The position numbers were made by a program, and so were the translations under genes. Under the pieces are notes generated by a model, which ran no database searches, had not been told where the DNA came from, and saw nothing but the letters and a program-made list of their open reading frames with translations. A stretch of DNA of 64,000 bases from Acidovorax sp. HDW3 (GTDB taxonomy: Bacteria; Pseudomonadota; Gammaproteobacteria; Burkholderiales; Burkholderiaceae_C). This document shows, one piece after another, positions 18,835-27,507 of the stretch. The stretch's first letter is position 1, and each line of letters begins with the position of its first letter. The stretch spans positions 1,656,001-1,720,000 of the forward strand of contig NZ_CP049885.1 of assembly GCF_011303755.1 (NCBI RefSeq), read 5' to 3'.

Positions 18835-21052
18835 GAACGCCCAGCACGCGCTTGCGGTGCGCGTCGATTTTTTCGGCCAGATCGGCAATGCGCGCTTGCA
18901 GGGCGGGGGTCAGGCCGGTGGCTTCGGCGGGGAAGGGGAAGGTTTCAAAGCAGCGGGATTTGTTATAGCGCGGCCTGTCCTCCAGCGTGCCACCCGTTGC
19001 CAAGGCCCAGGCGGTGTGCAATTGGCTGGAGAGTACGCCCAGGGTGTAAGCATCGTCCATACCAATAACAACCAGCATTTGATCGGGCAGGATGGCACCA
19101 TCCAAAAACTGGAATACACGGTGCTTGGCCGTCATTACCGTGGCGATGTAACGGGGCAAGCCTGACAAAGCACGGCGCATTTCTTCGTTGTTGCGGCGGT
19201 GCAGCCACCATTTTTCACGCAGGTCTTTGTCGTTGTTGACATCTCGCTCCGGCTTGACTCTGTCCAGTAGCCATTGGTAAAGCCTGGGGTAACGATCACG
19301 TACTTGTTCGACGCTCAGACCGTAGCAGTCGATGACCAACATGTTTCGAGACTTGTCTGTCAAGTCTTTGCCATTACGGTAGGGCTTGATGGGTGCATCC
19401 GGCTCCATGGCAGCAGCTTCGTCGGACGTGAGCAACATGCCAGCACCATGCGGAATTACACCGGCACTGCTCAATCTGGCATTGGCTTGCAGTGCCTGGG
19501 CCATCGTGACGTTCGCGCCAATTTTCAAGTCCGCATGAATCAAACCGCGCTGACCCTGCATTTCCACAGCCATTTCGCCGTATGCACCAGCTTCTTCACT
19601 GGTGACGGCTAATAGTTCTCCCTCGCCGCTGCCGGGGGCGAGCACCGTCATGGCGATGCGCACGGCAGCGCCGTCGCTGCTGTCCACCCAGGGGTGGTCG
19701 GCAATGGCCATGCTCAGGTGCGTGCCCTGCTGCAGCGCGGCTTGCACCACGCGGCGGTTAAAAATCATCGTCAGGCTGTTGGTGGTAATCAGCCCCATGC
19801 GCTGCACCTGGCCGCTGGCAACCAGTTGCGCGGCGTGATGCCACCAAAACATCACAAAGTCGGCGCTGTCGGGTACACCCTGCCAAGCGGAGCGCAGGGC
19901 TTCCACATAGCCATCGCCCAGTGCCTCACGCATCCGCAGCTTGCCAATAAACGGCGGGTTGCCAACGATGAAATCCGCCTGCGGCCACTGGGCCTGCCGG
20001 GCGCCGATGTAGCGCCACTGCGGCACTTGGGCGGCTTCGTCGGGCACGCGCTCGCCGGTGGCGGGGTGGGTTTTATAGGTTTTCCCGTCCCAGCGGGTGC
20101 GCAGTTGGCCGGCATTGTCGTAGGCGGGCTCTTGGGCGTCCCAGGCGAGTACGGCGTCGCGGCATTCGATGTTGCCGTAGTTGTGCACCACGGGCGTGGC
20201 CACGCTGGCGCGGCCGCGGCTGCGGATGTGCCATTGCAGGTAGCCAATCCACAGCACCAGTTCGGCCAGGGCGGCGGCGCGTTCGTTGAGCTCGATGCCG
20301 CGCAGTTGCGCCAGGGTGACGGTTTCGCCTTCAAAGCCGAGCTGGTCTTGCTGCTGGCCCAGGGCTTCGAGCTGGTTGATGACTTCGCCCTCCAGGCGCT
20401 TCAAGTGTTCGAGGGTGACGTACAAAAAATTGGCGCTGCCGCAGGCCGGGTCGAGCACGCGCAGAGTGCACAGGCGGTGGTGGAATTTCTGGATTTCGCC
20501 CCGCGCTTGCTCCAGCTTGGCGGCCTGCGCCCGGCCTTCGAGCGCGCCCGCTTCGCGTGCCAGCACCAGGGCGGCGGCGCGGGCGTTGTCCCATTCGGCG
20601 CGCAGGGGCGCAATCACCGTGGGCAGCACCAGGCGCTCCACATAGGCGCGGGGGGTGTAGTGGGCGCCCAGCGCGTGGCGCTCGGTGGGGTCCAGGGCGC
20701 GTTCGAGCAGGGTGCCGAAGATGGCGGGTTCCACCTCGCGCCAGTTGGCGCGGGCGGCGGCTATCAGCAGGTCGATTTGCGCGGTGGTCAGCAGCAGGCT
20801 GTAGTGGGGTGCGCCCGCGCCCTTGAACAGCTTGCCGTTGAAGTGCAGCACGTCTTGCGCCAGCGCGGCGCTGAAGCCCCCCTGGTCCATGTCTTGCCAC
20901 AGGATGCGCAGCATTTGCTGCAGCACGGCGGGCTGCTCGCGGTGCTTTTGCAGCAGGCTTTGAAAGCTGTTCTCGGGCAGCAGGCCAACGTCTTCGGCAA
21001 ACATGGAAAACAGGCAGCGGGTGAGGTAGGACGCTACGATTTCAGGAGCTGC

Positions 21053-21871
21053 TTACGCTGGACTGGCGGGCGCTGGAGGGTTTTTCACCTCCTCTCCCCG
21101 GCCCTCTCCCGCAAGGGGAGAGGGAGTGGGGGCGCTGGCAAGGGCTGGGGGGCTGGTGGGGGTGGCTGTAGCTCCCCTCTCCCCTTGCGGGAGAGGGGTG
21201 GGGGGAGAGGGTTGCGCCCCCAGCAAACTGCCCTCCAGCGACTGCGACAGCCGCGCCAAGAGCTGCGCCACCTCGCGTGTGACCTGGGCGCTGATGCGTG
21301 CGGGGTCCAGGCTGTGCGGTGCGCTCCAGATGCACTGCAGGCGCACGCGCACCTCGGGCTGGGCCAGGTCGGCCAGGGCGATGCGGTGGCTGCGCGGGTC
21401 GGGAAACGGGGTGTAGGTGCCGCCGCTTTGGCTGAATTCTGCGTACACCTCGATGACGGTGCCCACGTCCACCACCAGCACAAAGGGCGGGCGGCCTTCC
21501 TGCGCAGGCAGGGCGCGGGCGTAGTTCTCGGCCTGGCTGCGGGCGCGCAAGAGGCCGTCGTCAAAGCCTTTGGTGTGCGTGGCGGCCTTGAATTTTTTCG
21601 CTTCAAGCACAAAGTGGCCGCGCTTGTAGCAGTCGATGCGCCCACTGCTGGTGCTGCCGTCGCCATGCGTGAAGGTGATGGGACGCTCGAACATATAGCT
21701 TTGCTCGGGCGTGGGGTGGGGTTTTTCTACGCCCAGCAGTTCGCACAGCTCGATGGTGAAGCTCTGCGCGGTGGAAAGCTCGCTGGCCGTCACGCCCTGC
21801 CAGCGGGCGATGAAGGCGGCGGCGGTGTCGGGTGGCAGCGTATCGGCTGATGTGGGGGTGGCGCTGTGCAT
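21053..21871 (-). pseudogene. Type IIL (MmeI-like) restriction-modification enzyme, N-terminal nuclease part
   Basis: This 272-residue frame is the N-terminal part of the same R-M gene. It holds a PD-(D/E)XK nuclease site: Asp80, nine residues, then Glu90-Ala-Lys92, the D-x9-ExK spacing described for MmeI. The surrounding RIDCYKRGHFVLEAKK and the later RSQAENYARALP and ARISAQVTREVAQLLARLSQ are typical of the family's nuclease and helical linker. After LSQSLE the frame enters palindromic repeat sequence (PTPLPQGERG...) and ends at TAA 21053-21055. The methyltransferase part continues 16 codons later in the same frame (21871 minus 21004 is a multiple of three). Either a broken gene or a split two-chain enzyme; loss of DNA cutting is the simplest view. 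Confidence 0.8.
21088..21214. repeat. Two-unit copy of the palindromic array at the RM split point
   Basis: The segment has the extended unit (CCGGCCCTCTCCCGCAAGGG...) followed by the terminal unit (CTCCCCTCTCCCCTTGCGGG...GAGAGGGGTGGGGGGAGAGG). These are the same first and last units that bound the longer array at 18421-18834, without the internal ones. It sits between the nuclease-linker and methyltransferase codons of the RM gene. Confidence 0.9.
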
Positions 21872-21953
21872 GGGGGGCGATGATAGGGGGCGGGCGGGGC
21901 CTGGCCGGGCTACGGGGTGGTAGTCATTTTATTTATTGCAGCTACAATAATCC

Positions 21954-22253
21954 ATGAACGAGCGACTGACCTGGGATGAAGCCAAGCGCCAAACCAATCT
22001 GGCGAAACACGGGCTGGATTTTGCAGATGCCGATGAAGTTCTGGCATCGCGTTTCCGGTTCGATATCCCCCTGGTACGCAACGGGGAGCGCCGGATTCAG
22101 TCGATTTCGTATGCGCTGGGTTTTCTGGCTGTGTTGACGGTGGTGCATACCCGCCGTGACCCCTCAACCCGCATCATCAGCTTTCGCCGCGCAAGCAGTG
22201 CAGAACGTGAGGCTTACCATGTCTGGCTCGAAAACCAATGCGATGAACCATAA
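21954..22253 (+). CDS. brnT: BrnT family toxin (second copy)
   Basis: The 99-residue protein has the BrnT pattern: LTWDEAKRQTNLAKHGLDFA, then SISYALGFLAVLTVVHTRRD and RIISFRRASSAEREAYHVWL. It is clearly different from the copy at 16984 (few identical residues outside the motifs), so it is not a recent duplication. It lies 82 bases from the start of the RM gene and reads away from it. The antitoxin gene overlaps its 3' end. Confidence 0.88.
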   Translation: MNERLTWDEAKRQTNLAKHGLDFADADEVLASRFRFDIPLVRNGERRIQSISYALGFLAVLTVVHTRRDPSTRIISFRRASSAEREAYHVWLENQCDEP

Positions 22254-22569
22254 ACAAGTGCTGGCCCAGGTACGGGCCTTGCCCCCTCAAGAGGACTACC
22301 AGTGGGATGGTGCGGATGAGGATGAGCGCCCCGCTACAGCGCAGGAGCTGCAAGCGGCCTTGGCCACGGCACGCAAGCGCGGCAGGCCGGTGAGCGACAG
22401 CAGCAAGGAGCAGGTGTCTATCCGCTACGACCGCGAGGTGCTGGCCGCCTTTCGCCAAACCGGCCCCGGCTGGCAAACGCGCATGAACGATGCCCTCAAA
22501 GAATGGCTGCAAACCCAACAAGCGTGTAGCCCAGGGCAGCGCAGCGCACCCGGGCTACCGGGTGGCTAG
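22219..22569 (+). CDS. brnA: BrnA family antitoxin (second copy)
   Basis: From the ATG at 22219 the protein has 116 residues; an ATG at 22243 (MNHKQVL) that overlaps the toxin stop is an alternative start. The ribbon-helix-helix part is SSKEQVSIRYDREVLAAFRQ followed by GWQTRMNDALKEWLQ. The last ~15 residues (ACSPGQRSAPGLPGG) are encoded by a palindromic repeat, so the stop codon seems to have been supplied by repeat sequence. It forms an operon with the upstream BrnT. Confidence 0.85.
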   Translation: MSGSKTNAMNHKQVLAQVRALPPQEDYQWDGADEDERPATAQELQAALATARKRGRPVSDSSKEQVSIRYDREVLAAFRQTGPGWQTRMNDALKEWLQTQQACSPGQRSAPGLPGG

Positions 22570-22585
22570 CGCGTAGCCCGGGTGC
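22526..22585. repeat. GTAGCCCGGGTGC-type palindromic repeat at the brnA end
   Basis: GTAGCCC (22526) pairs with GGGCTAC (22552), and GTAGCCCGGGTGC follows at 22573. The hairpins may also end transcription between the convergent brnA and thiolase genes. The left half is translated as the BrnA C-terminus. Confidence 0.6.
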
Positions 22586-22588
22586 AGT

Positions 22589-23764
22589 TTACAGCACCTC
22601 AAACACGCCAGCAGCGCCCATGCCGCCGCCGATGCACATGGTCACGCACACGCGCTTGGCGCCCCGGCGCTTGCCTTCGATCAGGGCGTGGCCCGTGAGG
22701 CGCTGGCCGCTGACGCCGTAGGGGTGGCCCAGGGCGATGGCGCCGCCGTTGACGTTCAGGCGCGCGGGGTCGATGCCGAGCTTGTCGCGGCAGTACAGCA
22801 CCTGCACGGCGAAGGCTTCGTTCAACTCCCACAGGTCGATGTCTTGCACCGTGAGGCCGAGTTTTTTCAGCACCTTGGGGATGGCGAACACCGGGCCGAT
22901 GCCCATTTCGTCAGGCTCGCAGCCGGCAACGGCAAAGCCCAGGAAGCGGCCCAGGGGCTGCAGCTTGTGCTGGGTGGCAAAGGCTTCGCTGACCACCACG
23001 CAGGCGCCGGCGCCGTCGCTGAACTGGCTGGCGTTGCCGGCGGTGATGAGGCCACCGGGCATGGCGCTCTTGAGGCCGCTGATGCCTTCGACCGTGGTGC
23101 CTTCGCGCGTGCCTTCGTCGCGGCTGACGGTGACTTTTTTCGTGATCAGGCCCAGCGTCTTGTCAGCAATGCCGGCGGTGACGGTGATGGGGGCAATTTC
23201 CGCATCGAACAAGCCGGCGGCCTGCGCGGCGCAGGCTTTTTGCTGGCTGGCGGCGCCGTATTCGTCCATGGCGTCGCGGCCAATGCCGTAGCGTTTGGCG
23301 ACGTTCTCGGCCGTTTGCAGCATGTTCCAGTAAATCTCGGGCTTGGCGGCATACAGCTCGGGGTCTTGCGCCATGTGCATGTTCACCTCTTGCTGCACGC
23401 AGGAGATGCTTTCCACGCCGCCGGCGACGAGCACGTCGTTCTCGCCGGCGATGATGCGCTGCGCCGCCAGGGCGATCGATTGCAGGCCCGAGGAGCAGAA
23501 GCGGTTGATGGTCAGGCCCGAGGCGGTGACGGGCAGGCCGGCGCGGATGGCGATCAGGCGCGCCACGTTGGCGCCCGTGGTGCCTTCGGGCAGGGCACAG
23601 CCCATGATGACGTCTTCGACCAGGGCGCCGTCAATGCCGGCGCGCTGCACGGCGTGCTGCACGGCGTGGCCGCCAAGGGTGACGCCGTAGGTCATGTTGA
23701 AGGCGCCCTTCCAGCTCTTGGCCAGGGGGGTGCGGGCGGTGGAGACGATTACTGCGGAAGTCAT
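22589..23764 (-). CDS. fadA: Acetyl-CoA C-acyltransferase (3-ketoacyl-CoA thiolase)
   Basis: This thiolase cleaves 3-ketoacyl-CoA to acetyl-CoA and a shortened acyl-CoA, the last step of beta-oxidation. The 391-residue protein has the active-site Cys90 ([13 protein letters not shown]), His347 (GHPYGVSG) and Cys377 ([10 protein letters not shown]), all in place. It lies 27 bases after the multifunctional enzyme gene on the same strand, as in fadBA operons. It could also act as a biosynthetic acetoacetyl-CoA thiolase, but the neighbour favours degradation. Confidence 0.9.
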   Translation of the reverse strand: MTSAVIVSTARTPLAKSWKGAFNMTYGVTLGGHAVQHAVQRAGIDGALVEDVIMGCALPEGTTGANVARLIAIRAGLPVTASGLTINRFCSSGLQSIALAAQRIIAGENDVLVAGGVESISCVQQEVNMHMAQDPELYAAKPEIYWNMLQTAENVAKRYGIGRDAMDEYGAASQQKACAAQAAGLFDAEIAPITVTAGIADKTLGLITKKVTVSRDEGTREGTTVEGISGLKSAMPGGLITAGNASQFSDGAGACVVVSEAFATQHKLQPLGRFLGFAVAGCEPDEMGIGPVFAIPKVLKKLGLTVQDIDLWELNEAFAVQVLYCRDKLGIDPARLNVNGGAIALGHPYGVSGQRLTGHALIEGKRRGAKRVCVTMCIGGGMGAAGVFEVL

Positions 23765-23791
23765 AACGCTATTTCCTTGAATACGGGGCGG

Positions 23792-25888
23792 TTAGAACTG
23801 CTTGCCTTGCGCCACCAGGCGCTGCAGCAGCGGCGCGGGTTGCCAGAAAGCAGCGTCGTCGAGCGGGTTTTGGCCAAAGCGCTGCATGGCACGCACGACG
23901 TTGAACAGGCCGACTTCGTTGGCGTAGCACAGCGGCCCGCCCCGGTGCACGGGGAAGCCGTAGCCAAAGATGTAGACGACGTCGATGTCGCTGGCCTTGG
24001 TGGCAATGCCTTCTTCGAGGATGTGGGCGGCTTCGTTGACCAGGCTGAACACCAGGCGCTGGACGATTTCTTCGTCCGAAATCTTGCGCGCCGTGATGCC
24101 CTGGGCCTGGCGGTTGGCCTCGATCATGGCGACGACCTCGGCGTTGGGGATGGCGTCGCGCTTACCCGGCAGGTAGTCGTACCAGCCGGCGCCGGCTTTC
24201 TGGCCGAAGCGGCCCTGTTCGCACAGCAAATCAGCGGTTTTGCTGTATTTGAGGTCGGGACGCTCGACGGCGCGGCGCTTGCGGATGGCCCAGCCGATGT
24301 CGTTGCCGGCGAGGTCGCCCATGCGGAAGGGGCCCATGGCAAAGCCAAATTTTTCTGCGGCCTTATCGACCTGCGCCGGGGTGCAGCCTTCGTCGAGCAA
24401 AAAGCCCGCCTGCTGGCTGTAGCGCTCGATCATGCGGTTGCCGATAAAGCCGTCGCACACGCCCGAGAGCACCGCCGTCTTGCGGATTTTTTTCGCCACG
24501 GCCATGACGGTGGCGAGCACGTCGTTGGCGGTTTTTTCGCCGCGCACCACTTCGAGCAGCTTCATGATGTTGGCCGGGCTGAAGAAGTGCAGGCCGACCA
24601 CGTCTTGCGGGCGGTTGGTGAAGGCGGCAATGTGGTTCAAATCGAGCGTGGAGGTGTTGCTCGCCAGGATGGCGCCGGGCTTGGCGACGGCGTCGAGCTG
24701 CTTGAACACCGCCTCCTTCACGCCCATGTCCTCGAACACGGCTTCGATGATGAGGTCGGCGTCCTTCAAGTCGGCGTAGTCCAGCGTGCTCGACAGCAGG
24801 GCCATGCGCTGCTCGTACTTGTCTTGCTTGAGCTTTTTCTTCGCCACCTGGGCTTCGTAGTTCTTGCGGATGGTGGCGATGCCGCGCTCCAGGGCTTCGG
24901 GCTTGGTCTCCAACAGCTTGACGGGGATGCCGGCGTTGAGGAAGTTCATGGCAATGCCGCCGCCCATGGTGCCGGCGCCAATCACGCCCACGGCAGCGAT
25001 GGTGCGCTGGGGCGTGCTCGAAGGCACGTCCGGGATCTTGCTGGCAGCGCGTTCGGCCAGGAACAGGTGGCGCAGGGCGCGCGATTCGCTGCCCCACATC
25101 AGCTCGATGAACAGCGCGCGCTCGGCGGCCAGGCCATCGGCAAATTTTTTCTGGGTTGCAGCTTGGACGGCATCGACACACTTGGCCGGGGCTGGGAAAT
25201 TTTTGGCCATGCCCTTGGCCATGTTGCGCGCGAACTGAAAGTACGCATCGCCCTGCGGGTGCTTGCACGGCAGGCTGCTCAAAAGCGGCAGCGGGCGCAC
25301 GCTGGCGATGCTGCGGGCAAAGGCCAGGGCTTCTTCGGCCAGCGATTGGGCGCTGGCAGCGAGCTTGTCGAACAGTTTTTGCCCGGGCACGAAGGCCAGC
25401 ATTTCGCTCTTGACGGTTTCACCGCTGACGATGAGGTTGAGCGCCGCCTCCACCCCCAGGGCGCGCGGCAGGCGCTGCGTGCCGCCCGCGCCGGGCAGCA
25501 GGCCGAGCTTGACCTCGGGCAGGGCCACGCTGGTGCCGGGCGCAGCAATGCGGTAGTGGCAGCCCAGCGCCAGCTCCAGCCCGCCGCCCATGGCGACGCT
25601 GTGCAGCGCCGCCACCACGGGCTTGGCGCATTGCTCGATGGCGGCGATGACGGTGTGCAGATTGGGTTCGGCAAAGGCGCGGTCGGTGCCAAATTCGGTG
25701 ATGTCGGCACCGCCGCTGAACGCTTTGCCCGCGCCCGTGAGGACGATGGCCTGCACCGCCGCATCCTGCTCGGCCTGCGCCAGCGCCGCGACGATGCCCT
25801 GGCGCGTGGCCAGGCCCAGCCCGTTGACGGGCGGGTTGTTCAAGGTGATCACGGCCACATCGCCGTGGACTTGGTATTCAGCGCTCAT
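23792..25888 (-). CDS. fadB: 3-hydroxyacyl-CoA dehydrogenase / enoyl-CoA hydratase
   Basis: The 698-residue fusion protein does two steps of beta-oxidation. Residues ~1-190 are a crotonase domain ([40 protein letters not shown] with the catalytic Glu). Residues ~300-480 are the NAD-binding domain ([49 protein letters not shown]). The C-terminal 3HCDH domains follow. The ATG at 25888 has AGGAG seven bases upstream; an upstream TTG at 25912 was rejected. It forms an operon with the thiolase. Length and domain order fit the FadB/FadJ class without a separate isomerase. Confidence 0.92.
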   Translation of the reverse strand: MSAEYQVHGDVAVITLNNPPVNGLGLATRQGIVAALAQAEQDAAVQAIVLTGAGKAFSGGADITEFGTDRAFAEPNLHTVIAAIEQCAKPVVAALHSVAMGGGLELALGCHYRIAAPGTSVALPEVKLGLLPGAGGTQRLPRALGVEAALNLIVSGETVKSEMLAFVPGQKLFDKLAASAQSLAEEALAFARSIASVRPLPLLSSLPCKHPQGDAYFQFARNMAKGMAKNFPAPAKCVDAVQAATQKKFADGLAAERALFIELMWGSESRALRHLFLAERAASKIPDVPSSTPQRTIAAVGVIGAGTMGGGIAMNFLNAGIPVKLLETKPEALERGIATIRKNYEAQVAKKKLKQDKYEQRMALLSSTLDYADLKDADLIIEAVFEDMGVKEAVFKQLDAVAKPGAILASNTSTLDLNHIAAFTNRPQDVVGLHFFSPANIMKLLEVVRGEKTANDVLATVMAVAKKIRKTAVLSGVCDGFIGNRMIERYSQQAGFLLDEGCTPAQVDKAAEKFGFAMGPFRMGDLAGNDIGWAIRKRRAVERPDLKYSKTADLLCEQGRFGQKAGAGWYDYLPGKRDAIPNAEVVAMIEANRQAQGITARKISDEEIVQRLVFSLVNEAAHILEEGIATKASDIDVVYIFGYGFPVHRGGPLCYANEVGLFNVVRAMQRFGQNPLDDAAFWQPAPLLQRLVAQGKQF

Positions 25889-25997
25889 GCTGTTGCTCCT
25901 GTGGAAAGACAAGAAAAAAGAACGCTCGTGCGTTTTTTAAAAGTCTAGGGCCGCCCTGCCCTGGCTCTTGTCTCACACGGGACATTGCCAGCCTGCT

Positions 25998-26056
25998 GGA
26001 TACTATTATTTTTATAGCTACTCACGCTTATTTATCAAGCGCTAGAGCCATTTTTT
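25998..26056. repeat. Dispersed ~50 bp repeat between fadB and the liv-type ATPase gene
   Basis: TTTTTATAGCTACTCACGCT then TATTTATCAAGCGCTAGAGCC and ATTTTTTAT closely match the copy at 37922. It fills most of the 172 bp gap, which otherwise has no visible gene. Confidence 0.85.
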
Positions 26057-26060
26057 ATAC

Positions 26061-26750
26061 TCAAACCCCCAGCCACTGCTGCTGCAGCTGCGGCTGGGCC
26101 TGCAAGGCGGCGGGGGAGCCTTCAAAGACGATACGGCCCTGCCCCATGAGCAGTACGCGGTCGGCCAGGGCCAGGGCGAGGGGGCGCTTTTGCTCGATCA
26201 ACAGCACCGCCACACCAGCGGCGCGCTGCGCCTGCAGGCAGGCGGCCACCTGCGCCACGACGGCGGGCGCCAGGCCCTCGGTGGGTTCATCGACCAGCAG
26301 GCACTGCGGCCGCCCCATGAGGGTGCGCGCCAGCGCCAGCATTTGCTGCTCGCCGCCCGAGAGGCGCCCGGCCGCCACCTGGGCGCGCGCCTGCAGCGCC
26401 GGGAAGAGCGCGTACGCCTCGTGCAGCGCCAGGCTGGCGCCAGCGCTTTTTTGCCCCAGCAGCAGGTTGTGCTGCACGCTCAGGTTGGCAAACACCTCGC
26501 GCCCCTCGGGCACGTAGCCCAGGCCCCGGCGCGCAATCTGGTGCGGTGCCAGCCCGGCCAGGCTGCGCCCCTGCCACAGCAGCTGACCCTGCCAGGGCAG
26601 CAGGCCCATGGTGGCGCGCGCCAGGGTGGAGCGCCCGCTGCCGTTGCGCCCGAGCAGGGCCACGATCTCGCCCGGGCGCACGCTCAGGCTGACGCCGCGC
26701 AGCACATGGCTGGCGCCGTAGTGCGCGTGCAGCTCATGCAGTTGCAGCAT
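26061..26750 (-). CDS. livF: LivF-type ABC transporter ATP-binding protein with altered Walker A
   Basis: The 229-residue protein is the second ATPase of a branched-chain amino acid (HAAT) type importer. Walker A reads GRNGSGRST (34-42): the invariant Lys is Arg40 (codon CGC, so not a one-base sequencing error). The signature LSGGEQQ, Walker B CLLVDEPTEGL and the YVPEGREVFANLSVQHNL segment are normal. The ATG at 26750 overlaps the end of livG by 17 bases. It is last in the livHMGF unit. If the Arg form does not hydrolyse ATP, the transporter would rely on the LivG site alone. Confidence 0.88.
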   Translation of the reverse strand: MLQLHELHAHYGASHVLRGVSLSVRPGEIVALLGRNGSGRSTLARATMGLLPWQGQLLWQGRSLAGLAPHQIARRGLGYVPEGREVFANLSVQHNLLLGQKSAGASLALHEAYALFPALQARAQVAAGRLSGGEQQMLALARTLMGRPQCLLVDEPTEGLAPAVVAQVAACLQAQRAAGVAVLLIEQKRPLALALADRVLLMGQGRIVFEGSPAALQAQPQLQQQWLGV

Positions 26751-27507
26751 CGAGCCCTCCCAGGTAGGCCGCTTGCACTTGCGCGTTGGCGCGCACCGCC
26801 TCGGGGCGGTCAAAAGCGATGACTTCGCCCGCCACCAGCACCGCAATGCGCTCGGCCAGGCCAAACACCACTTCCATATCGTGTTCCACCAGCAGCAGCG
26901 TGCGCCCGGCGCACAGCTGGCGAATCAGTGCCACCATGCGCTGCGCCTGCTGTGCGCTCATGCCCGCCGTGGGCTCGTCGAGCAGCAGCACCCGCGCCGG
27001 CCCGGCCACGGCCATGCCCAGCTCCAGCGCGCGCTGCTCGGCGTAGCCCAGCTGCGCCGCCGGGGTATCGGCCCCCTCTTGCAAGCCCAGCTGGGCCAGC
27101 AGCTGCTCCACCTGCGCATTCACAGCGCGCAAATGCGCCAGCCGGCGCCAAAAAGCGTAGCCATGGCCCAGGCGCCACAGCAGGCTGCAGCGCAGGTTGT
27201 CGCGCACCGAAAGCGTGCCAAACAGCTGGCTGACCTGAAAGCTGCGCCCCAAACCCTGGCGGTAGATGCGCTGCGGCGCCCAGCCGTCCACACGCTGGCC
27301 ATGCAGCCACACCTGGCCGCTGCTGGGGGCCTGGCGCCCGCTGATGAGGTCGAGCAGCGTCGATTTGCCGGCGCCATTGGGGCCGATGAGGGCCACGCGC
27401 TCACCCGGCTGCAGCGCCAGATCAACGCCGCGCAGCACCACGCTGGCGCCGTAGCTTTTGTGCAGCGCGCGCAGCGCCAGGGCGGGGGCTGGAGCTGGGG
27501 CGTTCAT
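26734..27507 (-). CDS. livG: LivG-type ABC transporter ATP-binding protein
   Basis: The 257-residue protein has intact Walker A GPNGAGKST, LGRSFQVSQLFGTLSVRDNL after the Q-loop, signature-region LGYAEQRALELGMA (as usual for LivG), Walker B VLLLDEPTAGM and the H-loop LVEHDMEVV. The ATG at 27507 overlaps the livM stop by four bases (ATGA). An upstream extension in frame is antiphase to livM and was not used. Confidence 0.93.
   Translation of the reverse strand: MNAPAPAPALALRALHKSYGASVVLRGVDLALQPGERVALIGPNGAGKSTLLDLISGRQAPSSGQVWLHGQRVDGWAPQRIYRQGLGRSFQVSQLFGTLSVRDNLRCSLLWRLGHGYAFWRRLAHLRAVNAQVEQLLAQLGLQEGADTPAAQLGYAEQRALELGMAVAGPARVLLLDEPTAGMSAQQAQRMVALIRQLCAGRTLLLVEHDMEVVFGLAERIAVLVAGEVIAFDRPEAVRANAQVQAAYLGGLDAATA

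Larger units (their letters stand above)
17828..21004 (-). pseudogene. Type IIL (MmeI-like) restriction-modification enzyme, methyltransferase/specificity part
   Basis: This 1058-residue frame carries the N6-adenine methyltransferase of an MmeI-like single-chain R-M enzyme. Motif X is GAHYTP (113-118), motif I LDPACGSANF (Asp185) and motif IV NPPF (349-352). A target-recognition region follows (PYRNGKDLT, EKWWLHRRNNEEMRRAL, RYNKSRCFETFPFP). It starts with MFAEDVGLLPENSF, normally an internal segment of the family. Upstream codons SYLTRCLFS continue the homology in the same frame until a TAA at 21053, beyond which lies the nuclease part. So this is one gene split by an in-frame stop. Residues ~723-861 are a 24-residue tandem repeat from DNA repeats, and residues near 960-990 come from another repeat. 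Methylation may survive by restart at 21004. Confidence 0.8.

Noticed and set aside
17828-21871. R-M gene considered as BREX PglX or a type I HsdM
   Set aside because: No brxC, pglZ, hsdS or hsdR is present, and the D-x9-ExK nuclease joined to the methyltransferase fits the MmeI-like type IIL class.
16984-22569. Defence island considered as a prophage or integrative element
   Set aside because: No integrase, phage structural gene or tRNA-flanking direct repeat is visible; flanks are ordinary chromosomal genes.
22688-25948. 1086-codon open frame on the plus strand
   Set aside because: Antisense to thiolase and fadB, both with intact catalytic motifs.
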